Assembly: GCA_017474125.1 (NCBI GenBank)
Contig: JAFVIF010000048.1
Coordinates: forward strand, 1-32,651
DNA: 32,651 nucleotides
Origin: Clostridia bacterium
GTDB taxonomy: Bacteria > Bacillota > Clostridia > Oscillospirales > Acutalibacteraceae
Direction: 5' to 3'
Of this stretch, positions 8,580 through 18,166 are shown one piece after another; position 1 is the first letter of the stretch, and each line of letters begins with the position of its first letter. A program made the position numbers and the translations under genes. The notes beneath the pieces were generated by a model. It did not search any database and had not been told where the DNA came from. It saw nothing but the letters and a program-made list of their open reading frames with translations.

Positions 8580-9260
8580 CTATTTAATCTTTAAGGCTTT
8601 TAAATATTCCTTTTGTCTATCTGTTATTCTATTGCTTTCAACAGCCTTTTGTATTGCCTTGTTGTGGGTCCATTTATCAAGCACCTTGTTTTCAATAAAC
8701 GGTAAAATCAAAATGTATTGCTTTGCTAAGGCTGTGGCAAAGTACCACGCTATCATCATTTTTAAATAATATTCATCCGTTTTAATTTCGGCAATAAGCT
8801 TTGGGTGATTAAGTGAGAAGGCATCGCCTAAATAATAGCACATTAAAGCTTCAATGCCGAAACGGGCGGTGTAGGTGTGACTGCTTTTTGTCCATTCAAT
8901 TGCTTTTACTTCCAGTTGTTTCAGATTTTTTGCGAAAGCCTTCGGGCGCATTGAATCGCAGGTTGCCCAATTATCGATGAAGGGTAAAAACCTTTCGGTT
9001 TCTAAAATTGCTTTATCATAGTCTTTGATTTGTTCAATTAAAAAAGCGTGCAGACTATTCTCCTCCAAATAGTAATGGGGAAGGGTATTTAAAAATTCAT
9101 TTGCCGCCTTTGTATTGTGAATTTCTTTTGCAAGACGTCTTAAAGCCGGAACGCGTATTCCTATAACGCGTTCTTTTTGGATATTAGGTATTAACGCGGC
9201 GGAAAAATCTCTATACTCAACGTCCTGCATTGAGAAAAGCTTTTTTTGAATTTCTGTCAT
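8580..9260 (-). CDS. DNA alkylation repair protein, AlkD-like HEAT-repeat glycosylase
   Basis: Protein of 226 aa, in the normal length range for AlkD-type proteins (about 220-240). It is all-helical with repeated HEAT-like units and carries the family hallmark FIDNWATCDSMRPKAF around residues 92-107, where the Asp and Trp line the DNA groove in AlkD. The early segment IGIRVPALRRLAKEI is also typical. AlkD removes bulky or positively charged N3/N7-alkylated purines without flipping the base. The ATG at 9260 is preceded by AGGTGA. It is divergent from the DUF4886 gene with only 64 bp between starts. Some members of this superfamily are not glycosylases, so the activity is inferred. Confidence 0.88.
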   Translation of the reverse strand: MTEIQKKLFSMQDVEYRDFSAALIPNIQKERVIGIRVPALRRLAKEIHNTKAANEFLNTLPHYYLEENSLHAFLIEQIKDYDKAILETERFLPFIDNWATCDSMRPKAFAKNLKQLEVKAIEWTKSSHTYTARFGIEALMCYYLGDAFSLNHPKLIAEIKTDEYYLKMMIAWYFATALAKQYILILPFIENKVLDKWTHNKAIQKAVESNRITDRQKEYLKALKIK

Positions 9261-9277
9261 AAAATCACCTATGTTAC

Positions 9278-9306
9278 TTGACTATCTGTACAAATTATTA
9301 TAAAAT
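9278..9306 (+). promoter_or_regulatory. Candidate promoter of the DUF4886 gene
   Basis: TTGACT (9278-9283), a 17-bp spacer and TAAAAT (9301-9306) lie in the 64-bp divergent region. The -10 ends 18 bp before the start codon at 9325, so the leader would be very short. Confidence 0.55.
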
Positions 9307-9324
9307 ATTTCTGAGGTGAAATCA

Positions 9325-10053
9325 ATGATTAAAGTATTATCAATAGGAAACAGTTTTTCCGAGGACGCACAATATTATCTTCACGATTTATCTATGCATG
9401 GCGAGGAAGAAATTTACTGTGTAAACCTTTTTATTGGCGGTTGCTCTTTGGAAACTCACTGTATGAATATAAGAGAAAACAAGAAGGCTTACCGTTATGA
9501 ATTAAACGGCAAGCATACCGACCGCACCAGAGCAATAGAAGAAGTGCTTATGGAGGAAGAATGGGATTACGTTACCCTTCAGCAGGCAAGCTGGCTCAGC
9601 GGCAAGGAAGAAACCTATATTCCGTATTTCGACGAGCTTTATAATTTTGTCAGAGCTCGTACTAAAGCAACCATAATTATGCACGAAACCTGGGCTTATG
9701 AAATCAGCGAAAATAATCCTAAAGAAAAGCGTGACGAATCGTATAATAGAATAAGCGCAACATATAAAAAGTTTGCAAGCGAATATAATATGAAGCTTAT
9801 TCCCGTTGGTGACGTTCTTCAAACGCTTCGCGGAACGGACGAGTTTGACTATGCCGCAGGACAACCCTCGTTAAACCGCGACGGTGCGCATTTGGGTATG
9901 GATTACGGACGTTACGCCGCCGCTCTTACTTGGTATAAGGTGCTGACGGGTAACAGTGTTAAGGATATAGGCTTTTTACCCTATGAATTTAAAATTACCA
10001 ACGATTCCTTGGCAAAAATCAAAAAAATCAAAGAAGTTGTAGAAGCAATTTGA
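9325..10053 (+). CDS. DUF4886 domain protein, SGNH-hydrolase-like
   Basis: Protein of 242 aa. The ATG at 9325 is chosen because AGGTGA (9314-9319) precedes it at good spacing; an in-frame GTG at 9316 would lie inside that site. The N-terminus VLSIGNSFSEDA (residues 4-15) is the block I serine motif of the SGNH/GDSL fold, with the putative nucleophile Ser in GNSFSEDA. Near the C-terminus NRDGAHLG supplies the Asp-x-x-His pair. These are the expected hydrolase residues. No signal peptide is seen, so it is probably cytoplasmic, acting perhaps as a carbohydrate esterase on imported oligosaccharides. The substrate is unknown for the family. It is a single gene with its own terminator. Confidence 0.8.
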   Translation: MIKVLSIGNSFSEDAQYYLHDLSMHGEEEIYCVNLFIGGCSLETHCMNIRENKKAYRYELNGKHTDRTRAIEEVLMEEEWDYVTLQQASWLSGKEETYIPYFDELYNFVRARTKATIIMHETWAYEISENNPKEKRDESYNRISATYKKFASEYNMKLIPVGDVLQTLRGTDEFDYAAGQPSLNRDGAHLGMDYGRYAAALTWYKVLTGNSVKDIGFLPYEFKITNDSLAKIKKIKEVVEAI

Positions 10054-10056
10054 TGT

Positions 10057-10087
10057 ACAGTCGGTGTTTTCACCGACTGTTTTTTAT
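10057..10087 (+). terminator. Intrinsic terminator of the DUF4886 gene
   Basis: A perfect 10-bp stem ACAGTCGGTG/CACCGACTGT with a TTTT loop is followed by TTTTTTAT. Confidence 0.92.
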
Positions 10088-10092
10088 AATAC

Positions 10093-10118
10093 TGAATAAA
10101 TATGCATTAAAAATGCAT
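10093..10118. promoter_or_regulatory. Two overlapping ARG-box-like operators (candidate ArgR sites)
   Basis: TGAATAAATATGCA (10093-10106) matches the ArgR/AhrC half-site pattern TGNAT-N4-ATNCA. The adjoining ATGCAT-TAAAA-ATGCAT (10102-10118) is a perfect 6-bp inverted repeat of the same kind. They sit about 110-135 bp upstream of the argG promoter, a usual place for the distal operator of ArgR-controlled operons. Confidence 0.65.
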
Positions 10119-10203
10119 AAATTTTAAAATATGTATATCAAAATAACCAAAACAAAGGTTAAAAATTGTATAAGTTTTGTGATTAAAAGAGTTTTTTGAT
10201 TAT

Positions 10204-10220
10204 TCATACAAAAAGTATGC
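10204..10220. promoter_or_regulatory. ARG-box-like operator
   Basis: TCATAC-AAAAA-GTATGC is an inverted repeat with 5 of 6 matching arm positions, similar to ArgR sites. It lies just upstream of the argG -35 element. Confidence 0.5.
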
Positions 10221-10228
10221 AGATAAAC

Positions 10229-10257
10229 TTGCATAAATATACAAAAGGTGATATAAT
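10229..10257 (+). promoter_or_regulatory. Promoter of the arg operon with overlapping ARG box
   Basis: TTGCAT (10229-10234), a 17-bp spacer and a perfect TATAAT (10252-10257) lie 41 bp before the argG start. TGCATAAATATACA (10230-10243) fits the ArgR site pattern and covers the -35, so arginine-loaded ArgR would block RNA polymerase directly. The sites are read from sequence; ArgR control is inference from the family. Confidence 0.7.
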
Positions 10258-10298
10258 GCTTACATTGAAATTCAAAACACTTTTTGGAGGAATTAAAA

Positions 10299-11528
10299 AT
10301 GGATAAAAGCAAAATCAAAAAGGTAGTATTGGCTTATTCCGGCGGTCTTGATACTTCTATTATTATTCCCTGGTTAAAGGAAAACTACAATAACCCCGAA
10401 ATCATTGCCGTTTCGGGTAACGTAGGACAGGCAAGTGAGCTTGAGGGTCTTGAGGAAAAGGCTATTAAAACAGGCGCTTCAAAAATTTATATTGAGGATT
10501 TAACCAAGGAATTTCTTGAGGAATACGTTTTCCCTTGCGTTCAGGCAGGCGCACTTTACGAGGACTATATGCTCGGTACTGCATTTGCTCGTCCTCCCAT
10601 TGCAAAGCGTATTGCTGAAATTGCCTTAAAGGAAGGTGCCGACGCGATTTGCCACGGCTGTACCGGTAAGGGTAACGATCAGGTAAGATTTGAAATGGCT
10701 ATCAAGGCTTTTGCTCCCGATATGCCTATTATTGCTCCTTGGAGAGAATGGGATATTAAGTCGAGAGATGAAGAAATCGACTATGCTGAGGCTCACAACG
10801 TTCCCCTTAAAATCAGCAGAGAAACTAATTACTCTAAGGATAAAAACATTTGGCACTTAAGCCACGAGGGTCTTGACCTTGAGGATCCTGCTAACGAGCC
10901 GCAGTACAATAAGGAAGGCTTCCTTGAAATGGGTGTTTCTCCCGAAATGGCTCCCGACAAGCCTACCTACGTTACCATTCACTTTGAGCAGGGTGTACCC
11001 ACCGCTATCGACGGCGTTCAAATGGACAGCGTAGCCCTTGTAGGCAAATTAAACGAGCTTGGCGGCGCTAACGGTATCGGCCTTCTTGATATTGTTGAAA
11101 ACCGTCTTGTAGGCATGAAGTGCAGAGGTGTTTACGAAACTCCCGGCGGCGCTATTCTTTATAAGGCACATCAGATTCTTGAAACCATTTGTCTTGATAA
11201 GGACACCGCTCACTATAAGGCTTTAGTTGCACAAAAGCTTGCTGAAAACGTTTATAACGCTCTTTGGTTTACTCCTCTTACCGAAGCCATTCTTGCTTTT
11301 GTTAAGACTACTCAGAAAACCGTTACCGGTGACGTTAAGGTTAAGCTTTATAAGGGTAACATCATTAATGCGGGTGTAACCTCTCCTTATTCTCTTTATG
11401 ACAGCGAAATTGCAACCTTTGATGAGGATGACGTATACGACCAGAAGGAGTCTGCAGGCTTTATTAATCTTTACGGTCTGCCCACCAAGGTTTATGCAAA
11501 AATGAAGAAAAAGAACAATCTTAAATAA
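10299..11528 (+). CDS. argG: Argininosuccinate synthase
   Basis: Protein of 409 aa, normal for the family. It joins citrulline and aspartate using ATP, releasing AMP and PPi, as the penultimate step of arginine synthesis. The N-type ATP pyrophosphatase loop AYSGGLDTS is at residues 12-20. Further conserved segments are [12 protein letters not shown] and [14 protein letters not shown]. The ATG at 10299 follows GGAGG (10286-10290); an in-frame TTG upstream overlaps that site and is rejected. It is the first gene of a seven-gene arginine operon, behind a promoter flanked by ARG boxes, and is 15 bases ahead of argH. Confidence 0.97.
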   Translation: MDKSKIKKVVLAYSGGLDTSIIIPWLKENYNNPEIIAVSGNVGQASELEGLEEKAIKTGASKIYIEDLTKEFLEEYVFPCVQAGALYEDYMLGTAFARPPIAKRIAEIALKEGADAICHGCTGKGNDQVRFEMAIKAFAPDMPIIAPWREWDIKSRDEEIDYAEAHNVPLKISRETNYSKDKNIWHLSHEGLDLEDPANEPQYNKEGFLEMGVSPEMAPDKPTYVTIHFEQGVPTAIDGVQMDSVALVGKLNELGGANGIGLLDIVENRLVGMKCRGVYETPGGAILYKAHQILETICLDKDTAHYKALVAQKLAENVYNALWFTPLTEAILAFVKTTQKTVTGDVKVKLYKGNIINAGVTSPYSLYDSEIATFDEDDVYDQKESAGFINLYGLPTKVYAKMKKKNNLK

Positions 11529-11543
11529 TTTGAGGTATTTATA

Positions 11544-12932
11544 ATGGATAAAATGTGGGCAGGAAGGTTTAGTAAGGCTCTTGATAAAGAAGCTGACGAT
11601 TTTAACTCTTCCATTCATTTCGATTCCAGAATGTATAAGCAGGACATAACCGGCTCTATGGTTCATGCTATGATGCTTTCAAATCAGGGCATTATTACAA
11701 AAGCTGAATATGCCGATATTTTAAACGGCTTATCCGGTATTTTAAAGGATATTGAAAGCGGAAAGCTTCCTGTTGATATGGAAGCGGAGGATATTCATAT
11801 GTTCGTTGAAGCCGAGCTTACAAAAAGAATCGGTGACAACGGCAAAAAGCTTCATACCGCAAGAAGCCGTAACGATCAGGTTGCTCTTGATATCCGCTTA
11901 TATTTAAGGGATGAATGTGAGGAAATCGGCGGACTTTTATTAAAGCTTATAGCCGTTATAAAGGATAAGGCAAACGAAAATAAGGATGCCATTATGCCGG
12001 GCTACACGCATTTGCAAAGGGCTCAGCCCATTACCTTTGCCCACCATTTGCTTGCTTACGCCATGATGTTTAAGCGCGATTTCGAGCGTATAAACGATGC
12101 CGTTAAAAGAATGAATTTTTCTCCTATCGGCTCCTGTGCTTTGGCAGGAACCACCTATAACACCGACAGAGCCTTTGAAGCTGAACGGCTCGGCTTTGAC
12201 GGTATTATGATGAACAGCATCGACGGTGTTTCCGACCGTGATTTTTGCATTGAGCTTATGTCGGCTTATGCAACCGTTATGATGCATTTATCTCGTTTTT
12301 CCGAGGAAATTATTCTTTGGTCAAGCTGGGAATTCAAGTTTGTTGAGCTTGATGACAGCTATACTACCGGCTCCAGCATAATGCCCCAAAAAAAGAACCC
12401 CGATATGGCGGAGCTTGTCAGAGGTAAAACAGGAAGAGTTTACGGCGACTTGATGGCTTTGCTTACAACACTTAAGGGCTTGCCTCTTGCTTATAATAAG
12501 GATATGCAGGAGGACAAGGAGGCTATTTTTGATGCGGTTGATACCGTAAAGAAGTGTCTCAGCATTTTCGCTCCCATGGTTGCTACCATGAAGGCGCTTA
12601 AGGATAATATGTACTCTGCGGCGCAAAGGGGCTTTATTAATGCTACCGACCTTGCCGATTATCTTGTTAAAAAGGGTATGCCCTTTAGAACTGCCTATAA
12701 GCAGGTTGGCACATTGGTTGGCTATTGTGTTGAAAACGGCACCGTGCTTGATGATATTCCTTTGGAAAAGTATAAAGAGTATTCCGAGTTATTCGACCGA
12801 GATTTATATAATGAAATATCCCTTGAGACCTGCGTTGCAAAGCGTATTTCGGCAGGCTCTACGGGTTATGAATCGGTTAATGAGCAAATTGATTATATTG
12901 CGAGGTTTTTAAATGAAAAAGGTATTCATTGA
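11544..12932 (+). CDS. argH: Argininosuccinate lyase
   Basis: Protein of 462 aa. It splits argininosuccinate into arginine and fumarate, the last pathway step. It belongs to the fumarase/aspartase superfamily and carries its signature GSSIMPQKKNPD (residues 276-287), whose serine-bearing loop is catalytic, plus TARSRNDQVALD and GYTHLQRAQPITFAHH with the conserved His. A GAGG ribosome binding site precedes the ATG. Its end overlaps argC by 20 bases, showing tight coupling. No missing key residue is seen. Confidence 0.97.
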   Translation: MDKMWAGRFSKALDKEADDFNSSIHFDSRMYKQDITGSMVHAMMLSNQGIITKAEYADILNGLSGILKDIESGKLPVDMEAEDIHMFVEAELTKRIGDNGKKLHTARSRNDQVALDIRLYLRDECEEIGGLLLKLIAVIKDKANENKDAIMPGYTHLQRAQPITFAHHLLAYAMMFKRDFERINDAVKRMNFSPIGSCALAGTTYNTDRAFEAERLGFDGIMMNSIDGVSDRDFCIELMSAYATVMMHLSRFSEEIILWSSWEFKFVELDDSYTTGSSIMPQKKNPDMAELVRGKTGRVYGDLMALLTTLKGLPLAYNKDMQEDKEAIFDAVDTVKKCLSIFAPMVATMKALKDNMYSAAQRGFINATDLADYLVKKGMPFRTAYKQVGTLVGYCVENGTVLDDIPLEKYKEYSELFDRDLYNEISLETCVAKRISAGSTGYESVNEQIDYIARFLNEKGIH

Positions 12933-13845
12933 CGGCAGCGCAGGTACTACCGGTCTTAGAATATACGAGCGTCTCGAAGCAAGAAGTGATATTTCTTTAA
13001 TACGTCTTCCCGAAGAAAAGCGAAAAGACGTAGCCGCCAGAAAGGAAGCAATAAACAGCGCTGATATCGTTTTCCTTTGCTTGCCCGATGATGCGGCAAG
13101 GGAATCGGTTTCCTTACTTTGTAACGACAATACCGTAATACTTGATACCTCTACCGCGCACAGAACAGAGGAGGGCTGGCTTTACGGCTTCCCCGAAATA
13201 AGCGAGGACACGGCAAAAAAGCTTCCGACGGCTAAAAAAATAGCTGTTCCGGGCTGTCACGCAAGCGGTGTTATTGCATTGATTTATCCGCTTGTTGAAG
13301 CGGGAATTTTAAGCAAGGACGTGCTTTTGTGCTGTACCTCGGTAACGGGCTACAGTGGTGGCGGCAAAAAAATGATTGCCGATTATGAAGCGGAAAATGC
13401 TGATAAGCTGTATACGGCCCCCCGTCAATATGCTCTTACTCAGCAGCATAAGCATTTAAAGGAAATTAAAGCTGTAACGGGTATTAATAATTTGCCTGCC
13501 TTTTCTCCGATAGTATCTGATTTTTATAGCGGAATGTGTGTTACCATTCCGATTTTTGCTTCACAGCTTTCAAGCGGTAAAAGCATTGACGATATTAAGG
13601 CTGTTTACAGCAATAAATATAACGGACCTATTGTTAAATATACCGACGGCGGTGACGAAGCAGGCTTTTTGTCGGCGGCTAAGCTTTCGGGACTTGACAG
13701 TATGGAGGTTGCCGTTTTCGGTAACAATGACAGAGTTTTACTTGCCGCAAGGTACGATAACCTTGGTAAGGGTGCCTCGGGTGCGGCGGTTGAATGTATG
13801 AATATTGTTATGGGTGTTGACCCGACTACGGGATTAAATATTTAA
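12913..13845 (+). CDS. argC: N-acetyl-gamma-glutamyl-phosphate reductase, short (type 2) form
   Basis: Protein of 310 aa, matching the shorter AGPR type 2 class rather than the roughly 345-aa type common in Bacillus. It reduces N-acetylglutamyl phosphate to the semialdehyde with NADPH. The N-terminal nucleotide-binding segment is VFIDGSAGTTGLRI. The catalytic cysteine is C115 in VPGCHASG, with His116 where many homologues have Tyr. The start at 12913 lies inside argH with GAGG just before it and overlaps argH by 20 bases. Eleven bases separate it from argJ. Confidence 0.95.
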   Translation: MKKVFIDGSAGTTGLRIYERLEARSDISLIRLPEEKRKDVAARKEAINSADIVFLCLPDDAARESVSLLCNDNTVILDTSTAHRTEEGWLYGFPEISEDTAKKLPTAKKIAVPGCHASGVIALIYPLVEAGILSKDVLLCCTSVTGYSGGGKKMIADYEAENADKLYTAPRQYALTQQHKHLKEIKAVTGINNLPAFSPIVSDFYSGMCVTIPIFASQLSSGKSIDDIKAVYSNKYNGPIVKYTDGGDEAGFLSAAKLSGLDSMEVAVFGNNDRVLLAARYDNLGKGASGAAVECMNIVMGVDPTTGLNI

Positions 13846-13856
13846 GGAAGTTTTTT

Positions 13857-15068
13857 ATGAAGATTATTAACGGCGGTGTTTGTGCCGCGAAGGGCTTTAC
13901 GGCGGCAGGTGTTCATTGCGGTGTTCGTAAGAACAAAACCAAAAACGATATTGCTCTTATTTACAGCGAAGCTCTCGCCAATGCGGCGGCTGTTTACACT
14001 ACTAATTTAGTTAAAGGCGCGCCTATTGAGGTTACTAAAAAGCATATTGCCAACGGCAAGGCGCAGGCTGTTATTTGTAACAGCGGCAACGCTAATACCT
14101 GTAATGCAAACGGTGTTCAGGTTGCCGAGGAAATGAGCGAAATAACCGCTGCCGCTTTAGGTATTGATAAAACCGACGTTATAGTTGCTTCTACGGGTGT
14201 TATCGGTCAGCCCTTGAGCATTGAGCCCATTAAAAAGGGTGTGCCTATGCTTGTTTCCGCTTTGGGTGACAACAGTACTGAGGCGGCATACGGAATTATG
14301 ACCACCGATACGCTTGTTAAGGAAATTGCCGTTTCATTTGAAATTGACGGTGTAGAATGTAAAATAGGCGGTATTGCCAAGGGAAGCGGAATGATTCATC
14401 CCGATATGGCAACTATGCTCGTATTTATTACCACCGACTGCGCTATTTCGGCTCCGCTTTTACAAAAGGCGTTATCGGGTGATATTAAAGATACCTTTAA
14501 TATGGTAAGCGTTGACGGTGATACCTCTACCAACGATACTGTTGCCGTTCTTGCTAACGGTATGGCAGGGAATAACGAAATTACCGAAGAGGATGATAAC
14601 TTTAAAACCTTTATGAAGGCGCTTAATACCGTTACGGTTTACCTTTGCAGATGCATTGCCGCCGACGGCGAAGGCGCTACCAAGCTTCTTGAATGTAAGG
14701 TAAAGGGTGCTAAGGATTTACTTACAGCCAAAAAGGTTGCAAAAAGCATTATTTGTTCTTCTCTTACCAAGGCCGCTATGTTCGGCGCCGATGCCAACTG
14801 GGGCAGAGTGCTCTGCGCTATCGGTTACGCTAAATGTGACGTTGACGTGACTAAGGTTGACGTTTCCTTTAAATCGGTAAAGGGTGAAATTGCGGTATGC
14901 GAAAGCGGAAGCGGTGTTGATTTCAGCGAGGATAAGGCTAAGGAAATTCTTTTGGAAAACGAAATCGAAATTCTTGTTAATCTTAATGACGGTGAATTCG
15001 ACGCAACCGCTTGGGGCTGTGACCTTACCTATGATTACGTTAAAATTAACGGTGATTACCGTACTTAA
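13857..15068 (+). CDS. argJ: Bifunctional glutamate N-acetyltransferase/ornithine acetyltransferase
   Basis: Protein of 403 aa. It moves the acetyl group from N-acetylornithine to glutamate, making ornithine and regenerating N-acetylglutamate (the cyclic route); many homologues also use acetyl-CoA. The self-cleavage site is intact: in GMIHPDMATML the chain is expected to break before T186, which becomes the N-terminal nucleophile of the beta subunit. The segment STGVIGQPL upstream forms the oxyanion hole in the family. No separate argA or argE is seen here, consistent with a bifunctional ArgJ, although they could be elsewhere. AAGGAAG precedes the ATG. A hairpin follows the stop. Confidence 0.96.
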   Translation: MKIINGGVCAAKGFTAAGVHCGVRKNKTKNDIALIYSEALANAAAVYTTNLVKGAPIEVTKKHIANGKAQAVICNSGNANTCNANGVQVAEEMSEITAAALGIDKTDVIVASTGVIGQPLSIEPIKKGVPMLVSALGDNSTEAAYGIMTTDTLVKEIAVSFEIDGVECKIGGIAKGSGMIHPDMATMLVFITTDCAISAPLLQKALSGDIKDTFNMVSVDGDTSTNDTVAVLANGMAGNNEITEEDDNFKTFMKALNTVTVYLCRCIAADGEGATKLLECKVKGAKDLLTAKKVAKSIICSSLTKAAMFGADANWGRVLCAIGYAKCDVDVTKVDVSFKSVKGEIAVCESGSGVDFSEDKAKEILLENEIEILVNLNDGEFDATAWGCDLTYDYVKINGDYRT

Positions 15069-15077
15069 TTAATTAAG

Positions 15078-15120
15078 AAATCTCCATTTATTTTTAAGTG
15101 GAGATTTTACCTGTTTTTTA
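15078..15120 (+). terminator. Hairpin between argJ and argB, possible partial terminator
   Basis: A 13-bp stem (15078-15090 with 15095-15107, one G-T wobble, loop TTTT) is followed by TTACCTGTTTTTT. The T tract is interrupted, so it may stop only part of transcription or mark an RNA processing point within the operon. Confidence 0.5.
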
Positions 15121-15134
15121 ATGGAGTGTGTTTT

Positions 15135-16001
15135 ATGAATGTTTCTAATTCAGACAGAGCCGAAATACTTGTACAGGCATTGCCTTACATAAAAAAGTAC
15201 ACAGGCAAAATTGTGGTAATTAAATATGGCGGCAACGCTATGATTAACGAGGACCTTAAAAACTCGGTAATGAGTGATATTATCCTTCTTACCTTGGTTG
15301 GCGTAAAGGTTGTGCTGGTTCACGGCGGCGGTCCCGAAATTACCGATATGCTTGGCAGGGTAGGACTCGAAAGCAAGTTTGTAAACGGACTTCGCGTTAC
15401 CGATAAGGATACTGTTGATATTGTTCAAATGGTGCTTGCAGGCAAGGTGAATAAAAGCCTTGTTAACCTTATTGAGCGTAAGGGCGGTAAGGCTATCGGA
15501 CTTTCGGGTATCGACGGACATATGCTTATGGCTGAGCCGGTTGACCCCGAGCTCGGCTACGTAGGTGATATTACCAAGGTTAACGTTCAGCCTATTTTAG
15601 ACGTTATTGAAAAGGGATATATTCCGGTTGTTTCAACCCTTGCTTGCGATAAGCAGGGCAACGTTTATAACGTAAATGCCGACACCGCCGCCGCAAAAAT
15701 TGCAGGCGCTATGGAAGCGGAAAGTCTTATTTCCCTTACCGATATAAGCGGTATTTTAAGGGATATGCACGATCCAAATTCCCTTATTTCTCATATTGAG
15801 GTTGAGGAAGCCAAGGCTCTTATGGAGGAGGGTGTAATCTCCGGCGGTATGATACCAAAGTCTCAGTGCTGTATTAATGCCATTGAATGGGGCGTTAGAA
15901 AGGTATTTATTATCGACGGCAGAGTTGAACACTCCATACTTATTGAAACTCTTACCGATGAAGGTATCGGTACAATGTTTTACAGAAAAAAAGGTGAGTA
16001 A
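15135..16001 (+). CDS. argB: Acetylglutamate kinase
   Basis: Protein of 288 aa. It phosphorylates N-acetylglutamate with ATP and is usually the arginine-inhibited control step in organisms using the cyclic route. It is an amino acid kinase fold protein with VIKYGGNAM near the N-terminus (phosphate-binding Lys and Gly-Gly), LVHGGGPEI for substrate binding and a C-terminal SGGMIPK. The ATG at 15135 is chosen over an in-frame GTG at 15126 because GGAG lies at 15123-15126. The N-terminal helix before the kinase core fits the arginine-sensitive hexameric form, which is inference. argD follows after 3 bases. Confidence 0.96.
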   Translation: MNVSNSDRAEILVQALPYIKKYTGKIVVIKYGGNAMINEDLKNSVMSDIILLTLVGVKVVLVHGGGPEITDMLGRVGLESKFVNGLRVTDKDTVDIVQMVLAGKVNKSLVNLIERKGGKAIGLSGIDGHMLMAEPVDPELGYVGDITKVNVQPILDVIEKGYIPVVSTLACDKQGNVYNVNADTAAAKIAGAMEAESLISLTDISGILRDMHDPNSLISHIEVEEAKALMEEGVISGGMIPKSQCCINAIEWGVRKVFIIDGRVEHSILIETLTDEGIGTMFYRKKGE

Positions 16002-16004
16002 GCA

Positions 16005-17165
16005 ATGTCTTATATTGAGGACGATAAAAAATATATAGCAGGCACCTATAATCGTTTCCCTTTGCATATTGTTGAGGGTATGGGAAGCGTTTGCTACGAC
16101 GAAAAAGGAAAGGAATATATTGACCTTGGTACAGGTATTGCCGTAAATACCTTCGGCTATAGTGACGAAAGCTGGGTGAGCGCCGTTACTGAACAGCTCT
16201 GCAGGTTTCAGCATACTTCAAACCTTTACTATTCTTCTCCCTGCATAACTCTTGCAAAAATGCTTTGTGAGCGTACCGGTTGCAGTAAGGTGTTCTTTTC
16301 TAATTCAGGTGCAGAAGCCAACGAGTGCGCGATTAAAGCGGCAAGAAAGTATGCCGCCGACGTAAAGGGAATTAAAAACCCTATTATTTTAACTCTTGTT
16401 AACAGCTTCCACGGCAGAACTATTACAACACTTGCCGCCACGGGACAAGACGTTTTTCATAACGATTTTCTCCCACTTACCGACGGTTTTGCGTACACCC
16501 CCGCCAATGATATTGAGGCCTTAAGGGAAAGTGTTGATAAGTATAATCCCGTTGCAGTAATGTTTGAAACGGTGCAGGGTGAGGGCGGTGTTAATCCTCT
16601 GAATAAAGATTTTGTGGATGCCCTTGTTAAAATTGCCGAGGAAAAGGATATTTTGCTTATTGTTGACGAGGTTCAAACGGGTAACGGCAGAACGGGTCAG
16701 CTTTACGGCTATATGAACTACGGCTTTACCCCCGATATCGTTTCTACCGCAAAGGGACTTGCAGGCGGATTGCCCATAGGTGCTACCATGCTTTTCGGAA
16801 AGCTGGGAGAAGTATTTACCCCCTCCAGCCACGGCTCTACCTTTGGCGGCAACCCCATTTCCTGCGCAGGTGCCGTTAACGTTATAAGCCGTATTGACGA
16901 TGAGCTTTTAAAAGGTGTAAGAGAACGTAGCGAGCTTATTGTTAATACTCTGAGCAATGCGAAGGGTGTTAAAGGTGTTACGGGAATGGGACTTATGCTG
17001 GGCATAGAAACCGACAGGCCTGCGGCTGAGGTTGTTAAAAGATGTATGGAAGCAGGCGTTCTCGTACTTACCGCTAAAAATAAGGTTAGATTGCTTCCCG
17101 CACTTAATATTCCTATGGATACCCTTGAAAAAGCCCTTGAAATTATTAAAGGCGCACTTGAATGA
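16005..17165 (+). CDS. argD: Acetylornithine aminotransferase
   Basis: Protein of 386 aa, a class III PLP-dependent aminotransferase. It converts N-acetylglutamate semialdehyde to N-acetylornithine with glutamate as donor. Conserved parts are [15 protein letters not shown] (PLP phosphate pocket), [14 protein letters not shown] and STAKGLAGG, where K250 forms the Schiff base. An AAGGTGAG ribosome binding site overlaps the end of argB. Enzymes of this class often also act on succinyldiaminopimelate, but the operon fixes the main role. Its stop lies 11 bases before the argF start. Confidence 0.96.
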   Translation: MSYIEDDKKYIAGTYNRFPLHIVEGMGSVCYDEKGKEYIDLGTGIAVNTFGYSDESWVSAVTEQLCRFQHTSNLYYSSPCITLAKMLCERTGCSKVFFSNSGAEANECAIKAARKYAADVKGIKNPIILTLVNSFHGRTITTLAATGQDVFHNDFLPLTDGFAYTPANDIEALRESVDKYNPVAVMFETVQGEGGVNPLNKDFVDALVKIAEEKDILLIVDEVQTGNGRTGQLYGYMNYGFTPDIVSTAKGLAGGLPIGATMLFGKLGEVFTPSSHGSTFGGNPISCAGAVNVISRIDDELLKGVRERSELIVNTLSNAKGVKGVTGMGLMLGIETDRPAAEVVKRCMEAGVLVLTAKNKVRLLPALNIPMDTLEKALEIIKGALE

Positions 17166-17176
17166 GAGGAAATACT

Positions 17177-18160
17177 ATGAACTTAAAAGGCAGAGATTTT
17201 TTAAAGCTTCTTGATTTTAATAAAGAAGAAATCACCTATTTAATAGATAAGGCCGCCGAATTAAAGGCTAAAAAGAAGGCGGGTATTGCACACGATGATT
17301 ATAAAGGCAAAAATATTGCTCTTATTTTTGAAAAAACAAGCACAAGAACCCGTTGCAGCTTTGAGGTTGCGGCAAGCGATTTAGGTATTGGTACTACCTA
17401 CCTCGACCCTTCGGGCTCGCAGATTGGCAAAAAGGAGAGCATAGCCGACACGGCGAGGGTGCTTTCGGGTATTTACGACGGCATTGAATACCGTGGCTTC
17501 GGTCAGGAAATAGTTGAAGAATTAGCACACTACGCTTCTGTTCCCGTTTGGAACGGACTTACCAATGAATTCCATCCCACTCAAATTCTTGCTGACTTCC
17601 TTACAATTCGTGAGCAGTTTGGTTACCTTGAGGGTATTAATTTCGTTTATATGGGAGATGCCCGTTACAATATGGGTAATTCTCTAATGGTTGGATGTGC
17701 CATTATGGGCCTTAATTTTACCGCCTGCGCCCCCGAAAAGTATATGCCGTGCAAGGAGCTTATCAGCACCTGCAAGGCCTTAGCCGAAAAAAGCGGAGCT
17801 GTCTTAAGGTTTGAAACCGACCCCAAAAAGGCTGTTAAGGATGCTAACGTTATTTATACCGACGTTTGGGTATCTATGGGCGAGCCTTTAGACGTTTGGG
17901 AGGAAAGAATTAACGAGCTTTCTCCTTATCAGGTGAATACTTCGCTTATGGATGCCGCCGCAGATAACGTAGTGTTTATGCATTGTCTTCCTGCCTTCCA
18001 TGACCTTAAAACCGTAATAGGGAAGGAAATGGGCGAAAAGTTCGGAAGAGACAGTATGGCGGTAACCGACGAGGTATTTGAAAGTGAGCGTTCCATTGTT
18101 TTCAAGGAAGCGGAAAACCGTATGCACACAATTAAGGCAGTTATCGCCGAAACTATATAA
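17177..18160 (+). CDS. argF: Ornithine carbamoyltransferase, anabolic
   Basis: Protein of 327 aa. It makes citrulline from ornithine and carbamoyl phosphate. The carbamoyl-phosphate loop STRTR is at residues 55-59, the HPTQ motif is present in [11 protein letters not shown], and the ornithine-binding HCLP is at 269-272. The ATG at 17177 is chosen because AGAGGA (17165-17170) precedes it; an in-frame ATG at 17162 overlaps the argD stop and has no such site. It is the last gene of the operon, followed by a strong terminator. Catabolic arcB is excluded by context. Confidence 0.96.
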   Translation: MNLKGRDFLKLLDFNKEEITYLIDKAAELKAKKKAGIAHDDYKGKNIALIFEKTSTRTRCSFEVAASDLGIGTTYLDPSGSQIGKKESIADTARVLSGIYDGIEYRGFGQEIVEELAHYASVPVWNGLTNEFHPTQILADFLTIREQFGYLEGINFVYMGDARYNMGNSLMVGCAIMGLNFTACAPEKYMPCKELISTCKALAEKSGAVLRFETDPKKAVKDANVIYTDVWVSMGEPLDVWEERINELSPYQVNTSLMDAAADNVVFMHCLPAFHDLKTVIGKEMGEKFGRDSMAVTDEVFESERSIVFKEAENRMHTIKAVIAETI

Positions 18161-18166
18161 ATTATT

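Noticed and set aside
17162-17176. Upstream ATG of argF overlapping the argD stop (ATGA)
   Set aside because: The AGAGGA site at 17165-17170 fits the ATG at 17177, where family homology also begins.
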